A stretch of 64,000 nt of DNA, taken from assembly GCA_947561715.1 (NCBI GenBank), contig OX387202.1:11545001-11609000 (forward strand), in the 5' to 3' direction. The notes below the pieces were generated by a model, which saw nothing but the letters and a program-made list of their open reading frames with translations, made no database searches and was not told the DNA's origin. Of this stretch, positions 21,517 to 34,175 are shown piece by piece. The translations under genes and the position numbers were made by a program. The number at the start of each line of letters is the position of its first letter. Position 1 is the stretch's first letter. The stretch comes from Ascidia mentula (taxonomy: Eukaryota > Chordata > Ascidiacea > Phlebobranchia > Ascidiidae).

Positions 21517-24500
21517 ATGCATGACGTTACAATGTCTGACGGTGATGGGCCTCCGTCAGCAAAACTGCCCAGAAGTGAGCTTTACAAACCCCCAACAAAT
21601 GAAGAACTTATGGATTTGCGAGAAACGGAAATGCTTTTTCACTCCAACTTAGTGAAATTAGAGGTTTGTGTTTTTCCTATTTGTACAGTGTAGGAATGTA
21701 AGTTTTTTCTGACTAAAATTAGTCAAAGAAAAGGTGCAGAAGTTATGTTTATTTTTTTAAGGGCTGTATTTATACAATTATTTTTATTTCATTCATATTT
21801 TCAGATCAAAGAGACCCTCAAGGAAATTTCCCTTCCACAAAAAAGAAGGGAAGAAATAGATTCTTACCTTCATTCATTGCATGATGCAATAATGTCAATC
21901 AAGGAAACAGAATCAACACTGGTAATGATAAATTTTAAATTTTTAAAACAAGATATTTCATATAGAATCCCTTGGTAAGTAACCAACCAATAAAGTACAT
22001 GTCAATAGCAATTATACCCAGTTTACGTTATAAGCCTTGCTAAAACTGCACATAGCAGCACCTTTATCTGCATTTATTGATAAAACCACATGTTTTGTAC
22101 TTGTTTTTTTCTCAGCTTCAGAGTATGTCGTGGTTAGACTCTTCAGTGGTCTTTCCAATCGTCCGAAAGCCTACAAAGGTGAAGGGAAACATGAAATTCA
22201 TTCCTCCAGCTGAGATCAAGTTGGTGGGCAGCTATCAGCTTGGCACCTGTCTCAAGCATGACATAAATATTGATTTGCTGCTTGTTATGCCCAAGGTACC
22301 ACAATGACAAAAGAATGCGAAACATTACAGCTTCCCTGTAATATTTTTCATTCGAGATTTTTTTGACAAAAGATTGCAAAATCCCGGGGTGCCAATACTT
22401 TCCAATATATACATTAATTTCATCAATGATGTACAAGTAATTTTTGCCCACTTTGCGAACCTCTGTTGCTGCTGTCCAGTGGTTTAAAAACTTTCAGGCC
22501 AAATCGCTCAGATTTAAGATTTACGCTTAAAATTTCAGGAGTGTTTTCAAAGCAAGGATCATCTGAACCAGCGTTATTTCCGAAAGCGTGCCCTGTACCT
22601 TGCACATGTTACTTCACAACTTGCCAACAAAAGTGTTGTGTTTGACATAAAATTTTCATACTTTGGTGACAATCCAATGAAACCAATAGTATTGGTCTCA
22701 CCTCCACCGGGTAAAAAATAAGTTCATAGTTTTTTCTAAAAATTGATTTGTTTTTGTTAAGATCCAAAATTTTTACCGTATCATGTATGCTGGTTGTTTC
22801 TGACATGTGAACATTTAAATGTTGTCCCAGATAAAAACATTGACCACTATCACATTGCTACAGTCATGTTTATGCAGTGTACATGAAAAATCTCAAACGT
22901 TTTAGGTTTTTGAAGCATAAATTTCTTTTATCTAAATTGGAGGAATCATGTAACTTTCTGAAATTGTGAATTGATTAGCAAAATTGTTCAAACACTCTTA
23001 AAGCAATTTGCAACTTACTATTTTTAATTTTCTTTTAAAGATTTTTACAAATATATGATTTTTTACTAGGAAATTTGAGCAAGATAATCGTGAGACTTCA
23101 TGCTTGTCCCCAGTCTGGAAGCTTTAAACCAGAGAGATTTGCACCGAATAAAAGCAATATAAGACAAGCTTGGTACACTGGTGCACAACCAACAGAAGGT
23201 ATAAAATAATCAAAAAAATACCAAAAAAAAACACCTGTAATGTTTAAAGATGACGCTTTGTCACCCACCCCACACTACAACAGCTGTATGCTGAAGGACA
23301 TGTTGATGGAATCCCATTTATATTTCGTTTATGAAGCATCAAATGACTTCCAGTCGTTTAAAGATGCAGTAAAGCTTTTAAAAGTGTGGCTTCGACAGAG
23401 GGATCTGGATCAGGTAAACACTCTAAAAAAATACAGCAGTTAATCTGTTTACATTTTTACTTTCATTTTAAAGGGCCATGGAAGTTTCAGTGGGTTTTTG
23501 GTGTCAATGCTGTTGTGTTATTTAATATCAATCAACAAGATCAACAAATTAATGAGCAGTTACCAGATAGTGAGAAACACTTTACAGTATTTGGGTAAGA
23601 TCTTGTGAATTCTCAACTAATTCTCCATGCAAAAGCAGCAAGATAAAATAACTGCACTGGTTTTGGGCTAAATTTTCAATGCTTATTTGTTTAATGGCCC
23701 TGTATGATGCAAATACACTAAATAATACATATCAACATCATTCAAAAAGGTATTTAAAGGTGGACTTTGTCGTAACAATTGCAATGGAATGGGGGAATGA
23801 TACCCATGATCAATTAAAATGAATTTCGAAATAGTACAATACATATGATTTAGGCATGTCTGGTTGGAACAGCAATGGAATTTCTTTCAACAAAACCGAA
23901 GATCTTTCAAATTTTCACAACCATTTTGAAGTAGTATTTATTGACCCAAGTGGAACATTAAATTTGTGTGCTGATATGCCACTGCTTGTGTACAAACAGG
24001 TCTGTGTATTGTAGTGGTCATTTTTTTATTTCTGTCATATGATTTTTTATGTGGCTGTCCTTTTTGTGTTGTAGGTTTGTCACGAGGCCAGGTTGTCTCT
24101 TGATGCTTTGGACGACAAACAAAGTGGTTTTTCTTCAGTATTCATGAAGCCTGTTCCATTCCTTGAAAAATACGACCAAGTTATTGAGTAGGTCTCGTTA
24201 CAGTGTGAAGTAGTAACAAGTATATGCTTCGGAATAAACTAACTTTCTTCCTAAATTGTGATAAGCAAAAAGTTCAAATTCAAAATTTTAAAATTACCCC
24301 TTTTTACTGAACTCTCTAAAGCGATTCGAACAACCCTTATTGCTTGATCTATTTTGCAGTTTTTAGAGATGAACAATATGTTTTTAGACAGATTTATGCC
24401 TATATATTAAAATTTTTGTCCAATTGTAGGTTTCTCAAACCAGCATCATTAAAAAAAGCAGCAGAAAAAATTTCAGTGACTCAGAATTTGCCTGATCATG

Positions 24501-27500
24501 GAGGGAATTGCATCACTGCAGTTCTTCCGCATGTCATTGCACTTCTGTCGAAGGGATTAGGAAACAGAATCCAACACCTTGGTATCAGAACACATTCCTA
24601 TAAACCAGTAAGCTGCAGAATATAAAAAATATTTACCACATTATCTTTATTTGTGTTTCCAAAAATTGGACTGCTTAAAATAGCCCGTGGGTGATATTTT
24701 TTCAGTGGAAAATTGACGAGAGCCCTCCAACATGGAAAGAGGTCGATGGCTTTTCCCTGGGTTTTTTGTTGGATCAAGAATCCTTCACCAATGTCCTGGA
24801 ACGCGGACCCTCTGCAGACTTCCCAGAAGTAAATATACTCACAAAATATTTATAGTTTAAGTAAATCCTTCGTCTATAGCAGGTCGCCTAACCTTGATGC
24901 ACCACAGATCGGCTTAATGTAATCATTATTTTTTATGGTGATAAGCTACTGAAAGCATGGCATGTACAAGTTCTGATGTTTTTGTCGAACAACATCATGT
25001 GTGACAATGACAATGGTGCTTGCTAAAATTAAGACCAAGAGTTTGTTTTTACTGCATGGATCAGTTAGAAATGGGCAAAATTGCAATATAAATAATCTCT
25101 ATTGTATATTGTCATTTTGCAAACGTGAAGTTTCCACCTGTGTCACGCACAACGAGTGTCATTGGAAAAAGGTCGATTTTGGAACGAAAATATTAAATGC
25201 AGTTAGAAATGACTTACAAACTAGTATACCGGTTACCTTAGTTCATGGACAGGTGGTTGGGGTGGAGACTCCTATAAGCCTGTCTTAAAAGTAGAAATAA
25301 TGACATCGTATGCCATCATTTTTGTGTTAGTAGCCGCAACGATTTAAATTTTTTATTTCATCAAACAGTTTTGGAATATGAACTGGTACGTCACCGATTG
25401 TGTCATGAATAATCACCTCTATGTCATGCATGACAGGGTATTTGGACTCGGCACATTAGTTTTTTTTAGGGAGGCATGTGGCTCTTAAAAGGCAGGGGTG
25501 CACAACACAGGGAACGCGTGAAACGTCACACAATTGTCAGTATCTTTCCCCTTTCGTTGCATCTGATCATTCATTTGCGTATTAGTTCAACGCGTAAAAA
25601 GGTTTTACGAGTAATTACTAAAACAATGAGGTGGCACGGGACCGGATTGTACAAAATATTTCGCACATAGCCTAATTTTATTTGCGCGTGACTGTACTCC
25701 GGTATTCTTTTCATTTCTTAGTGATGTCGCCATCATTTACATGCTTCTTTCTTCCAGGCGACTGCGTTTCGTGAATTCTGGGGAGAAAAGTCTGAACTGC
25801 GGAGGTTTAAAGATGGTGCGATTTGTGAGGCGATTGTGTGGAAATGTTCCAATGCTGCAGAGAGGAGGGAGATAATATTAAACATTTGCAAGTTTCTTCT
25901 CAAAAGGTGAACTCTCTTTTGTCAAATTGTACATTATTTTTTCCTCAAACGCTTAATTGCTATTTGAGATCTGAAATATATGCACTGATGAAGGTTTATT
26001 GTGTGTGGGTAATTGTAGACTAACTCGAACAATGTCTGTGATATGCTCAGTGCAGTAGTTCCCGCTGGGGTCCGCGGCACTTTCTAAAATCGTCGCCAAC
26101 AGCGTTAATAGTGGTTACTATTTATAGCTTCATTAGCCTCAATGTGCATTTTAAAAACACCCTGCGCTTTTGTGATAAAAAAAATCTAATTTTTACAACT
26201 ATTTACTCATTTTACAATAGGTCTGGAAGCGACCTTTTATGCCTTCTTGTTATAAGAAAACAGTAATACATTGTGAAGTGCAAAGGAGGCTAATTTGCCG
26301 ATAAACCCAAGTCCAATAAAAAATAGAAATATTTGTTTTGTGCAGGCACTGCGACATCAGCCCCTTAGCTTTGCGGTTCACGGGGTCCGAGCTTGAAGAG
26401 TTTATTAAAATTGCACCACGATGCTTGAAGAATGGTTCAACTATCGGATTTATTGGAACAGGTTTGAATCCTGTTTCTTCAAGTTTATTATTAAAAAGCA
26501 AGCGTTGTTACGCAACTTTCACATATCCAACGAAGTACATCTGTGAGTAAAATGCAATATACGATACGTCAAATTTGTGTTTGAGGCAGGATTCGTAGCT
26601 AAGGGCGTAAAACCCGTTCCTAGAAGCTTCATATGCATGCTTGATCATTAGGAATGGTGAAATAAATGCTTTATTACATGTAAATCTTATTATAAGGAAA
26701 TACAAGAAACGAGTACTGGTTCCTAAGTAAAAAGGTCAAGAATCACCAGTTTCACCGGGGATTTCCCTGTAGAAATTACTTTGTACTCACTCTTGACTAA
26801 ACCATAAATCCTATAATTTGCCTGGTTAAAAGTTGCATATCTACAACACTTCAGGTGAAGAAGCATTACAAGATTGTGGCTCGGCGTACAACGACTTGTG
26901 TTTGAAGTTGAGGGACCTCAAAAGTCTTCCACTGTCCATCACAAACCTGCAGGGAATTTCATCCATTTTACGTCACACTGAAGTATGTTTTCCACTATGA
27001 AAGAATATTTTGTTTTGCCCTATTTTCACCCTCGATAAATAATATCTGTTATGTATGGTTTACCATACATCCACGCTGGTATACTTGACGCAAACACAAA
27101 ATGAGTGGTTAACACTTACGTGCTAATGCCGAGTTAGGATTGATGCAATACGACATTGGTTAAAGCTTTCCATAAAACGTGTAATAACATGTGAAAGAAA
27201 CTGCATTTTTCTAGCATTATCTCTCACACTGAACGTAAGTTTTTATGAATATATTCATGGGTGATTTTACTGCTCTTTATTGCAACACAATTGCACATCG
27301 CACAAGTGTTTTGGAGCTGCAGACAATGTGTAACTGCTTATCAGGCCGGGTCCCCACTCACGCTTTGCGCCGACGGATTCTATGTTCGTTTCAATGTCCC
27401 GAGCGTAAGCCCGTACGCCGGCGTATAATGAAACAAACAAAGAATCCGCCGGCGCAAAGCGTGAGTGTGGACCGGGCCTAAGTCTCATCAGCCCAGCTTG

Positions 27501-30500
27501 TTGTGCAAAGACTTTTTTCGGCAAAAAAACAGCATTACTAACTTTCTTCACGTGTACGTTTTGTGTCCTATTAGGTTTATCCGCCAAGCAGGTGTCAAGC
27601 AAACGATGCAGTTCCAACAATTCGCGTTGCACAAGATCAAATACAAGTTCCTGTGCCGGAGAAGAAATGCCCGACTTACGTTCCGCCAATAGAAAGTTAG
27701 TATCCGGAAATAAGAGCGCACATTTCAAACATTGGTGTGAACATTTTGTGGTCTTGAAATAATTTGAATATTTGTTTTTCTCCAAAGTAGGTTCCATATT
27801 ATTGTAGGGGACAAATTATGTTTATTTTATCAATGATATACTGGAATATAATCTAGATTAGTTTTAAGACTTTATGGGATCATTTTACGGGTTAATGTAT
27901 GGTAATTGTCTTGCCAACCCAAGTTATTTTAAATTACGGAGAATGGCTCGTGACCCTTTTTTGGCCAATGCGGAGATCATCCGAAACGTTGTGACAGTTA
28001 GGGAATTGGAAAAATATCGCTGTACATTCGACAAAATCCAATGTCTCCATAGATCTCTCTCTCAGTCCACCGTGGTATGTTGTGTTACACTGCCACCTTG
28101 ACAGACTTCATAAAAAGTTATTAATGTTGGGAAGCGCATCACAGGGCGTGTCAAATTTGGCTCACCATTGGTTTAAAAATGGCACGCAGGTAGATTTTTA
28201 CCTAGAATGTAAAAAATATTTTTCAAAATGTGTTCCTTAATTGTGTGTTGCAAACATGTTTAAAGACATAACCTACAAAATAGATAGTGCACAAAAAGGA
28301 TGGCACGCATCCTTTTTAGATCAAACCCTATAAGTTTCGATGTACATGCGTATGACCTCTCATACCTTTGTTTAACAGTAATCTGCAACATGGAGGGAAG
28401 TGGAAAGTGGCCACAAGAGGCGCAAGCGCTCCGCAGACTCAAAGCAGCCTTCCATCTTGCAATGGCTAATGAGCTCAAGCACAATCACCCTAATCTGATT
28501 TGCATCCCGTCACAAACGCATATCGATGTTCTAATGGTAAGTATGTTGCAAAATATGTTTTGCAAAAGTCGTCACGCAAGTTGTTTTTAGACTGCCAAGT
28601 AGTGCTCGGGTCATTCGGTATTATTTTTACATTATTCACAAACATTTTTTAATTTCGAAAGACCGCATGCAGGCGTTTCCCCTCAGAGGCAAATTCAAAC
28701 CAGTCAAAACCCTATGTCTCTATTGCTATGAGTTGCACTACCAGAAATAACAAAAACAAATTCCGCAAGCCGTGTGATTCCACCCAATAACATGTTTGTC
28801 GGTTTCAAAGGATGGTTTCGTGTTTCGTGTGTGTGTTGCCTACCATCGCGAAGTAACCATTCTCCAAACGGTGTTGACACCGGACGGAATGGTGAAAATC
28901 AAAAACACGCCACAGTCGTTGGAGCTTGCCAAACGAACCGTACACCTGCCCTTGTTTTCAAGTTCAATTCACGGGTTCGTATATTTTCATGTATAACTTG
29001 TGTTTATTGTGTGTTGGGACCAGGGCAGATTGCGAATAGCGCTCAATGTGCAGTGTTGTTGTTTTTTAAATAATTTTAGTGTAACTGAGTTGTTTGTGGT
29101 GTCAAATTTATTTGTCTATTCGCGCACCTTGAAAAAGTACCTAATCTTATTTTACGGGTGCTTTCTGTTTTAACCGCACTTCGAACAAAACAACTCAAGT
29201 CTGTTTGGACTGCGCTCTAAGCCATGTGGAAGCTTTCAGTGTTTGTTTTTTCACCCAGGTTGCGGCAGAATTTCCCAGCCTTCAGTGGAGCATGTCGTCT
29301 CGCAAAACGTTGGGTGAATTCACAGCTTCTGTCAACACACATCACGACCGAAGCTGTCGAACTTATGGTTTCGCATCTTTTCACTGATCCCTTTCCATTC
29401 ACCGCACCAGGGTGAGCGTCTGTGTGCGTTTTTCCGTGTATCGGTTTTCCATGTAAAAATTGTAATGACATTTCTACACAAGTGAAACCGGGTCGCTTTT
29501 TTTAACGCTGCGGAAATTCGCGTTTTGGTCGTGATTGGTCGATGGCTGGAAATAAATGGAATACAGCGTATTTTAGTCCGAATTACGCAGACTCATTAGC
29601 ATATTTCGTACCCAAATACAATGCAAAAATATTAATGCAAATGAAATAGCAGTCCAACAATCAAACCACCGCTATTGGATCTTTGAGATTTTTGAAACTA
29701 CGCGCGGCATTTATGGAATGTTGAAATTTAACATTGATTCTTTGATTCGTTCATCAAAAAGTCAAAAATTATGATGATATAAATATTATACAGTATATGT
29801 ATGTTGAGTTTGATATTTTGTTGCAGCCATTTTTATGTTACTCATCAAGTTGTCACCTTTTCGTGTTTTTCCAGTTCTGCCCAAGTCGGATTTCTCAGAT
29901 TTTTGAGATTCGTCTCCAGCTTCGACTTCGCGCAGAATCCTATCATAATCGATTTCAACAAGGAACTGAACGGTAAGCTTCATAACACCACAATTCACAA
30001 ACGAGACGAACTAAGCAGTATCCATGTGCCCTAAGTTACACATGCCGTTTCGGTTATAAGGGGTGTCAAAATTAAATAAACTACAATGTTCCTGATACCA
30101 TTAATGTACTCCGTGGTTTAATATTTCTGTGTTTTACTATGGCTGTGTGCATTTTCCTAATTCTGTAATTTATAACAACCATCTTTGCCTCTCCTCAATA
30201 TTAATGTTTGTACACAGCGTCCGACTACGAGTCGATATCGGAACATTTCAAGCAAAGTCGGGACGCCCTGCCGCCTATGTCCATTTTTACGTCCAAGGAA
30301 AGGACGCAGTCCCTTTGGACGGCTGAGAAACCGAGCGCTGTAATTTTGAGGAGGTTTAAAGATTTGTCCAAACTTTGCCTCGATTCTGCTGAGTCATGCT
30401 TGTCTTGTACGGCTGAAAGAGATTTGTCGGTGAGTCAGCAAAGTACATTTTTTTATTGTTTTACGTCGTTTATGTATAGAACAAGTAACTACGACAATAA

Positions 30501-31467
30501 GGTGATCGTCCCAACTCAACCAGACGTGGGCAAACCCCGGCCAGCGGGCCTAGACTGGGCCGTTTGGTCTCGCAAACTGGCCCGCCAGGAATTTGTATGA
30601 ATCACGGTTCGGCCTACATAGTAATTTTAGTACACGTTGGTTTACTATTTGGTTTCAAACGTTAATTAATGCAAATAGGGTGGTTCCTCTTTGTACGGCC
30701 TATCGACCCCGTCTTCCATATTTTTCATCATTTGTGGTCGGTAAATTGGGAAGTTTGCCTACAACTGATCTGAACTCATTTTACTTCATAATTGAAACGA
30801 CCTAACTTTTGTGTAATGGAAGATTTTATATTTTCAGGCAATTTTTATGCCAAACCTCTCCGTTTACGACGTCATAATTCATTTGAGGCCGCGTTGGTTG
30901 CCAAGGCGACACGAGCAAATCGTTCAGCGTGACATCGGAAAAAGTATTCACCACAGTGATGATGACGAATTCGTGACGTCACGAGTGCTACCAGTGCTCG
31001 GTTTTGACCCCGTTCAAATTTACCTGACCGACTTAGAGGTTTGTTCCGTTTGCAGACATAATAATATTTAACTGTGACGTCACAATGGGTTCCTTGTGCC
31101 TTTAGAACTGCTTTGGAGACCTCGCATTGTTTTTTCACGATTATAATGGCGGTTCTGTTATTGGAGTTTTATGGAGGCCGAAAGCTTTTGAGACGAGGCC
31201 TTTTAAGGTGAGCGCTTGTAACGCTTTGATCAGCATCAATTTTACTGTGTCATTTAACGATAAAAGTTTGGTATTTAGCTGACTGTAACGAATCTTACCG
31301 TATTTTTTACATGATTTTTTCCTTAGCTCTCATCCGCGGCTTGCGTGGAAATGTCGGAGGAGGGGAAGTGCGCCCCAAGTGTTCATAATGTGTTGGAAGA
31401 TTTCAAAATCATCGGCCAGGGTTTGGTTGAAAAAATCGAACTTCACTCCGACAAGTGGATGATTTGA
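21517..31467 (+). CDS. NOL6: Nucleolar protein 6 (UTP22/Nrap), complete, 23 exons
   Basis: Component of the UtpC subcomplex of the small-subunit processome, acting in 18S rRNA maturation in the nucleolus. Exons are 21517-21663, 21805-21921, 22116-22295, 22539-22710, 23070-23198, 23250-23413, 23474-23594, 23854-23999, 24075-24187, 24430-24607, 24706-24828, 25758-25906, 26346-26461, 26855-26982, 27575-27695, 28379-28536, 28811-28974, 29259-29411, 29875-29972, 30218-30429, 30838-31038, 31106-31207 and 31327-31467. All phases join to 1,110 aa (human 1,146). Recognisable blocks are LYKPPTNEEL-LRETE near the start, GSYQLGTCLKHDINIDLLL, VWLRQRDLDQ, NGISF, LNLCADMP, CHEARLSLD, WGEKSELRRFKDGAICEAIVWK, NMEGSGKWPQEAQALRRLKAAF, DGFVFRVCVAYHRE, FSGACRLAKRWV, VGFLRFLRFVSSFDF, ESISEHF and the C-terminal LPVLGFDPVQIYLTDL and GGSVIGVLWRP. 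This matches the Nrap architecture of nucleotidyltransferase-like and PAP/OAS-like domains. The start is the first ATG in the open frame; a second in-frame ATG lies 15 nt later. Confidence 0.97.
27343..27480. mobile_element. 138-bp palindromic MITE in NOL6 intron 14
   Basis: The element is an almost complete hairpin. It begins AGGCCGGGTCCCCACTCACG and ends with the reverse complement of TAGGCCCGGTCCACACTCAC. Complementarity continues through CTTTGCGCCG and TTCGTTTCA to a GC-rich centre (CGCCGGCG). An identical insertion sits at the same place in the duplicated copy (51051-51188), so it predates the duplication. It creates long but meaningless open frames across the intron. Confidence 0.8.
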
Positions 31468-34175
31468 TTCCTCTCGCGCCTAAAAATAAAAAAAAAAATA
31501 TGCAAAGTCGCCAAATTGTTTTGTTATCCTGTCGAAAGTTGACAGAAGTCGTGTTTTTACGGATATGTCAGGATTTTGGTGTTAAAATATGTGTCCGGAA
31601 AAACAGTCCAAAACTGTCCAAATATCCTGAATTTTCAACTTGGCGCCGGCTAATCAACGTAACATTATGTAGTTGCCGTCGAAAATATTTACAAAATTTT
31701 CGAGGTCATTGACTACCTTACTCTTTTCGGACTTGTGCATTGACAGATATGGCAACCTAACTTATCCCTGTCTTGCAGCGGTCTTCATACTTACATGCTA
31801 AAATGGTCAGTAAAATTTGGGTGCAAAATAAGTGGAGTTAATAACTTTGAACAAAAAAGTCAAAGCTAAGATGCTGTTAAACATTTTAAGTGAACGTTTC
31901 GAACCTATACTTGTTCATCATCAGTATGGCCAGTAAAAGTGATTGTATTGGTTGCGGTGCTGGTAATGTATAGCTATTGCGCCAGGGAAAAGTTGTATGC
32001 CTAAACCATGTCACACAAACCCATCCACTTTTAAAGCGTGTTCTGAGTTGCGAAAAATGCCGGGCCTTTTGTTAATTGCAAATGCCACAGCAGGATCGCT
32101 CAACTGCAAACGCCTTGGCCTGATAAAAACGTAGGCCTATATCACTCAAAAAGTGCAGCGACATGAAAGCCACTCTTTCTAGGCCGCATCTCTGTATTTC
32201 TATAGAAAAGACTTTCCCGGTTGGGAAATGCCCTTCTCGAACTCTGTCCTGCGTAACAGAGTAAATGGGTCATGCATGGGCGCCAGTGTTTTGGTTGAAT
32301 GAGCGCAGATGAACAGGCTGCTGCCAGGGCGATTTTCAGCGTGTTTGGGGCAGTTTTACTATGGTTTTCAGGGTTATTAGTCAGGCAGTAAATTGGTAGA
32401 GGGTGCTGTTGAACATGTAGCTGAAAAACTACCCAAACATTGAGGAAGATTTTGTGGAAAAATGAATCACAGAAAGGATGGTCAATTTGTGATTTTCTGG
32501 TAGTGCCGACCCTTGACTAGGAATTCTGGCCAAATTTATAATCAAGATAACTACTAACTGCTCCCCCGGGGGCATTTTGACCCTCTGTTGGCCATTATTT
32601 CGGCCAAAAAAGCAGAAAAAAGTGTAGGTTTGTTTTGTGAAAAAATGAATCACAGAAAGTACCCTCCATTTGCGATTAAGTGAAGCCACCAACCCTCCTC
32701 TACACAATTCATCAAGAATTAGATGTCTTGCAACTGTCTTGGGGCCCCACCGGGGCTGTTTGTACACCCCCTAGGACTGACAATTTAGCAGTTAGACTTT
32801 GCAAAACCCCCCAATGTGCTGTCTTAATGTAGCTGCAATCAATTTTTTTCTGTTCAGCAATAGCAGTCCCCCTTCATGAGTCATCAGACCCGGCAATTGT
32901 TTTTGGCAAACAAGAGAAACTGTAACCAGGTGCACAATAACAAATGACTTCTAAAACTCAATTTTTATGATTTAATTGTGAGATGCGGCCTCTACGCAAT
33001 CCGATGAAGAGAAAATTTTTTTTTTACATATAGCCTGAAACAATGTGCAGGGCGAATCGTAGAGGGAAGTAGTTCTTGCCAAAACACCCGCAATGGCACA
33101 CAAATGTCTTGCCTTAAAATCTATTGTTGTTGATCACGCTATTGGGCCTTCGTTTGGCGAATGTTTATCGCGTAGTGTGGTTGCTAAAATTCCCCGACAT
33201 GGATGGAAGGGAGTTACGTCGTGCGTGACAACTTCCATTTAAAGGCCGCATATCTGCATTTCTTTGAAAACAAGTTTTGTCGGCGGGAATAACAACAGTG
33301 TAGTTGTTTTTCTGTCACAATATAATGATGATGTAACAAACCAATCACTGATGCGTGGAAAGGGGTGGAATTTTACAGTTCAATGAGCAAATATACATGT
33401 GCAAATTTGGGCAGTTTTAGTGGGATTTTTGAATTTTCCACTTAGGAAGTTACATTGTGCCGGGTGAAAAATAAACTAAAAAAGCAATTCAAATTTCAGC
33501 CTGTGAACAGAATAATGGATTGTTTGAGGGTTGTTTATGTCCCCTGTAGGCCACCGCAAGATTTCTCAGAAGGGTTTCACATCCTTGCTGTGTTATACTG
33601 ACCCATCCCTGTAGGTCACAAGCCCCAACAATGGGTGTTGTTAAAAAGGATTAGTCGGCAGGTGCGTTATTGCGGAGGACCTTGAAAGTATAGGATTTCT
33701 TTCGATTTGATTGCCACATAGGTCCATCAAATTTAATTTTGTTCGTCACACTGGCTTGCTTTCGTTTGGCAAATGGTTGGCGATCTCGTAGGCCTATCTT
33801 TTGTGAAGTCCAGTGACACCAAAGCAACTATTTCCGCACAAACCGCAAGTTGGCCAATATTTGTAAATGTCGGAGAACCTACTTTGAATATTTTAAACGG
33901 CTTTGTCTAGCCCGTGGAATGCGAACCTAGACGGTTGGTTGTGGTCGTATTAAAGGGAATGAATTGTAACTGCCATGAGTCATGGGGGAAAGCCCATGAT
34001 ATGCAAACGATTTTTTTTAATTGTTTTTCCTTCTTCTCTGTAACATTTTTTTGCGTGTTTTGTTGCAGGGTTTATTATAGTTGCCAATAACCTAAAGTTG
34101 CTCAAAGTAAGAAGTGTTTGTGTGCTCAGAGCATCAGTTAGACCTCTCGCTTGTACGGGTAATGTACAAATTGAA
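31468..34175. other. Duplicated spacer between NOL6 and the EF-hand gene
   Basis: Matches 38798-40267 and 44640-45158 in parts; about 32200-33000 is largely private to this copy. It contains a roughly 183-bp direct repeat pair (AATGAATCACAGAAAG at 32461 and 32644). A hammerhead-like minus-strand motif lies at 31897-31924, and a unit around 33045-33260 recurs in diverged form at 39420-39700 and 40280-40600. No exon was recognised. Confidence 0.6.

Noticed and set aside
27267..27797. A 176-codon open frame on the minus strand across NOL6 intron 14 and exon 15, repeated at 50984-51457
   Set aside because: It is antisense to a NOL6 exon and owes its length to the palindromic MITE. No protein family is recognisable.
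30480..30600. Open stretch after NOL6 exon 20 (PTQPDVGKPRPAGLDWAVW)
   Set aside because: It continues the exon frame past a good GTGAGT donor and ends in a stop. The exon 20 to exon 21 join restores the NOL6 family sequence, so this is intron.
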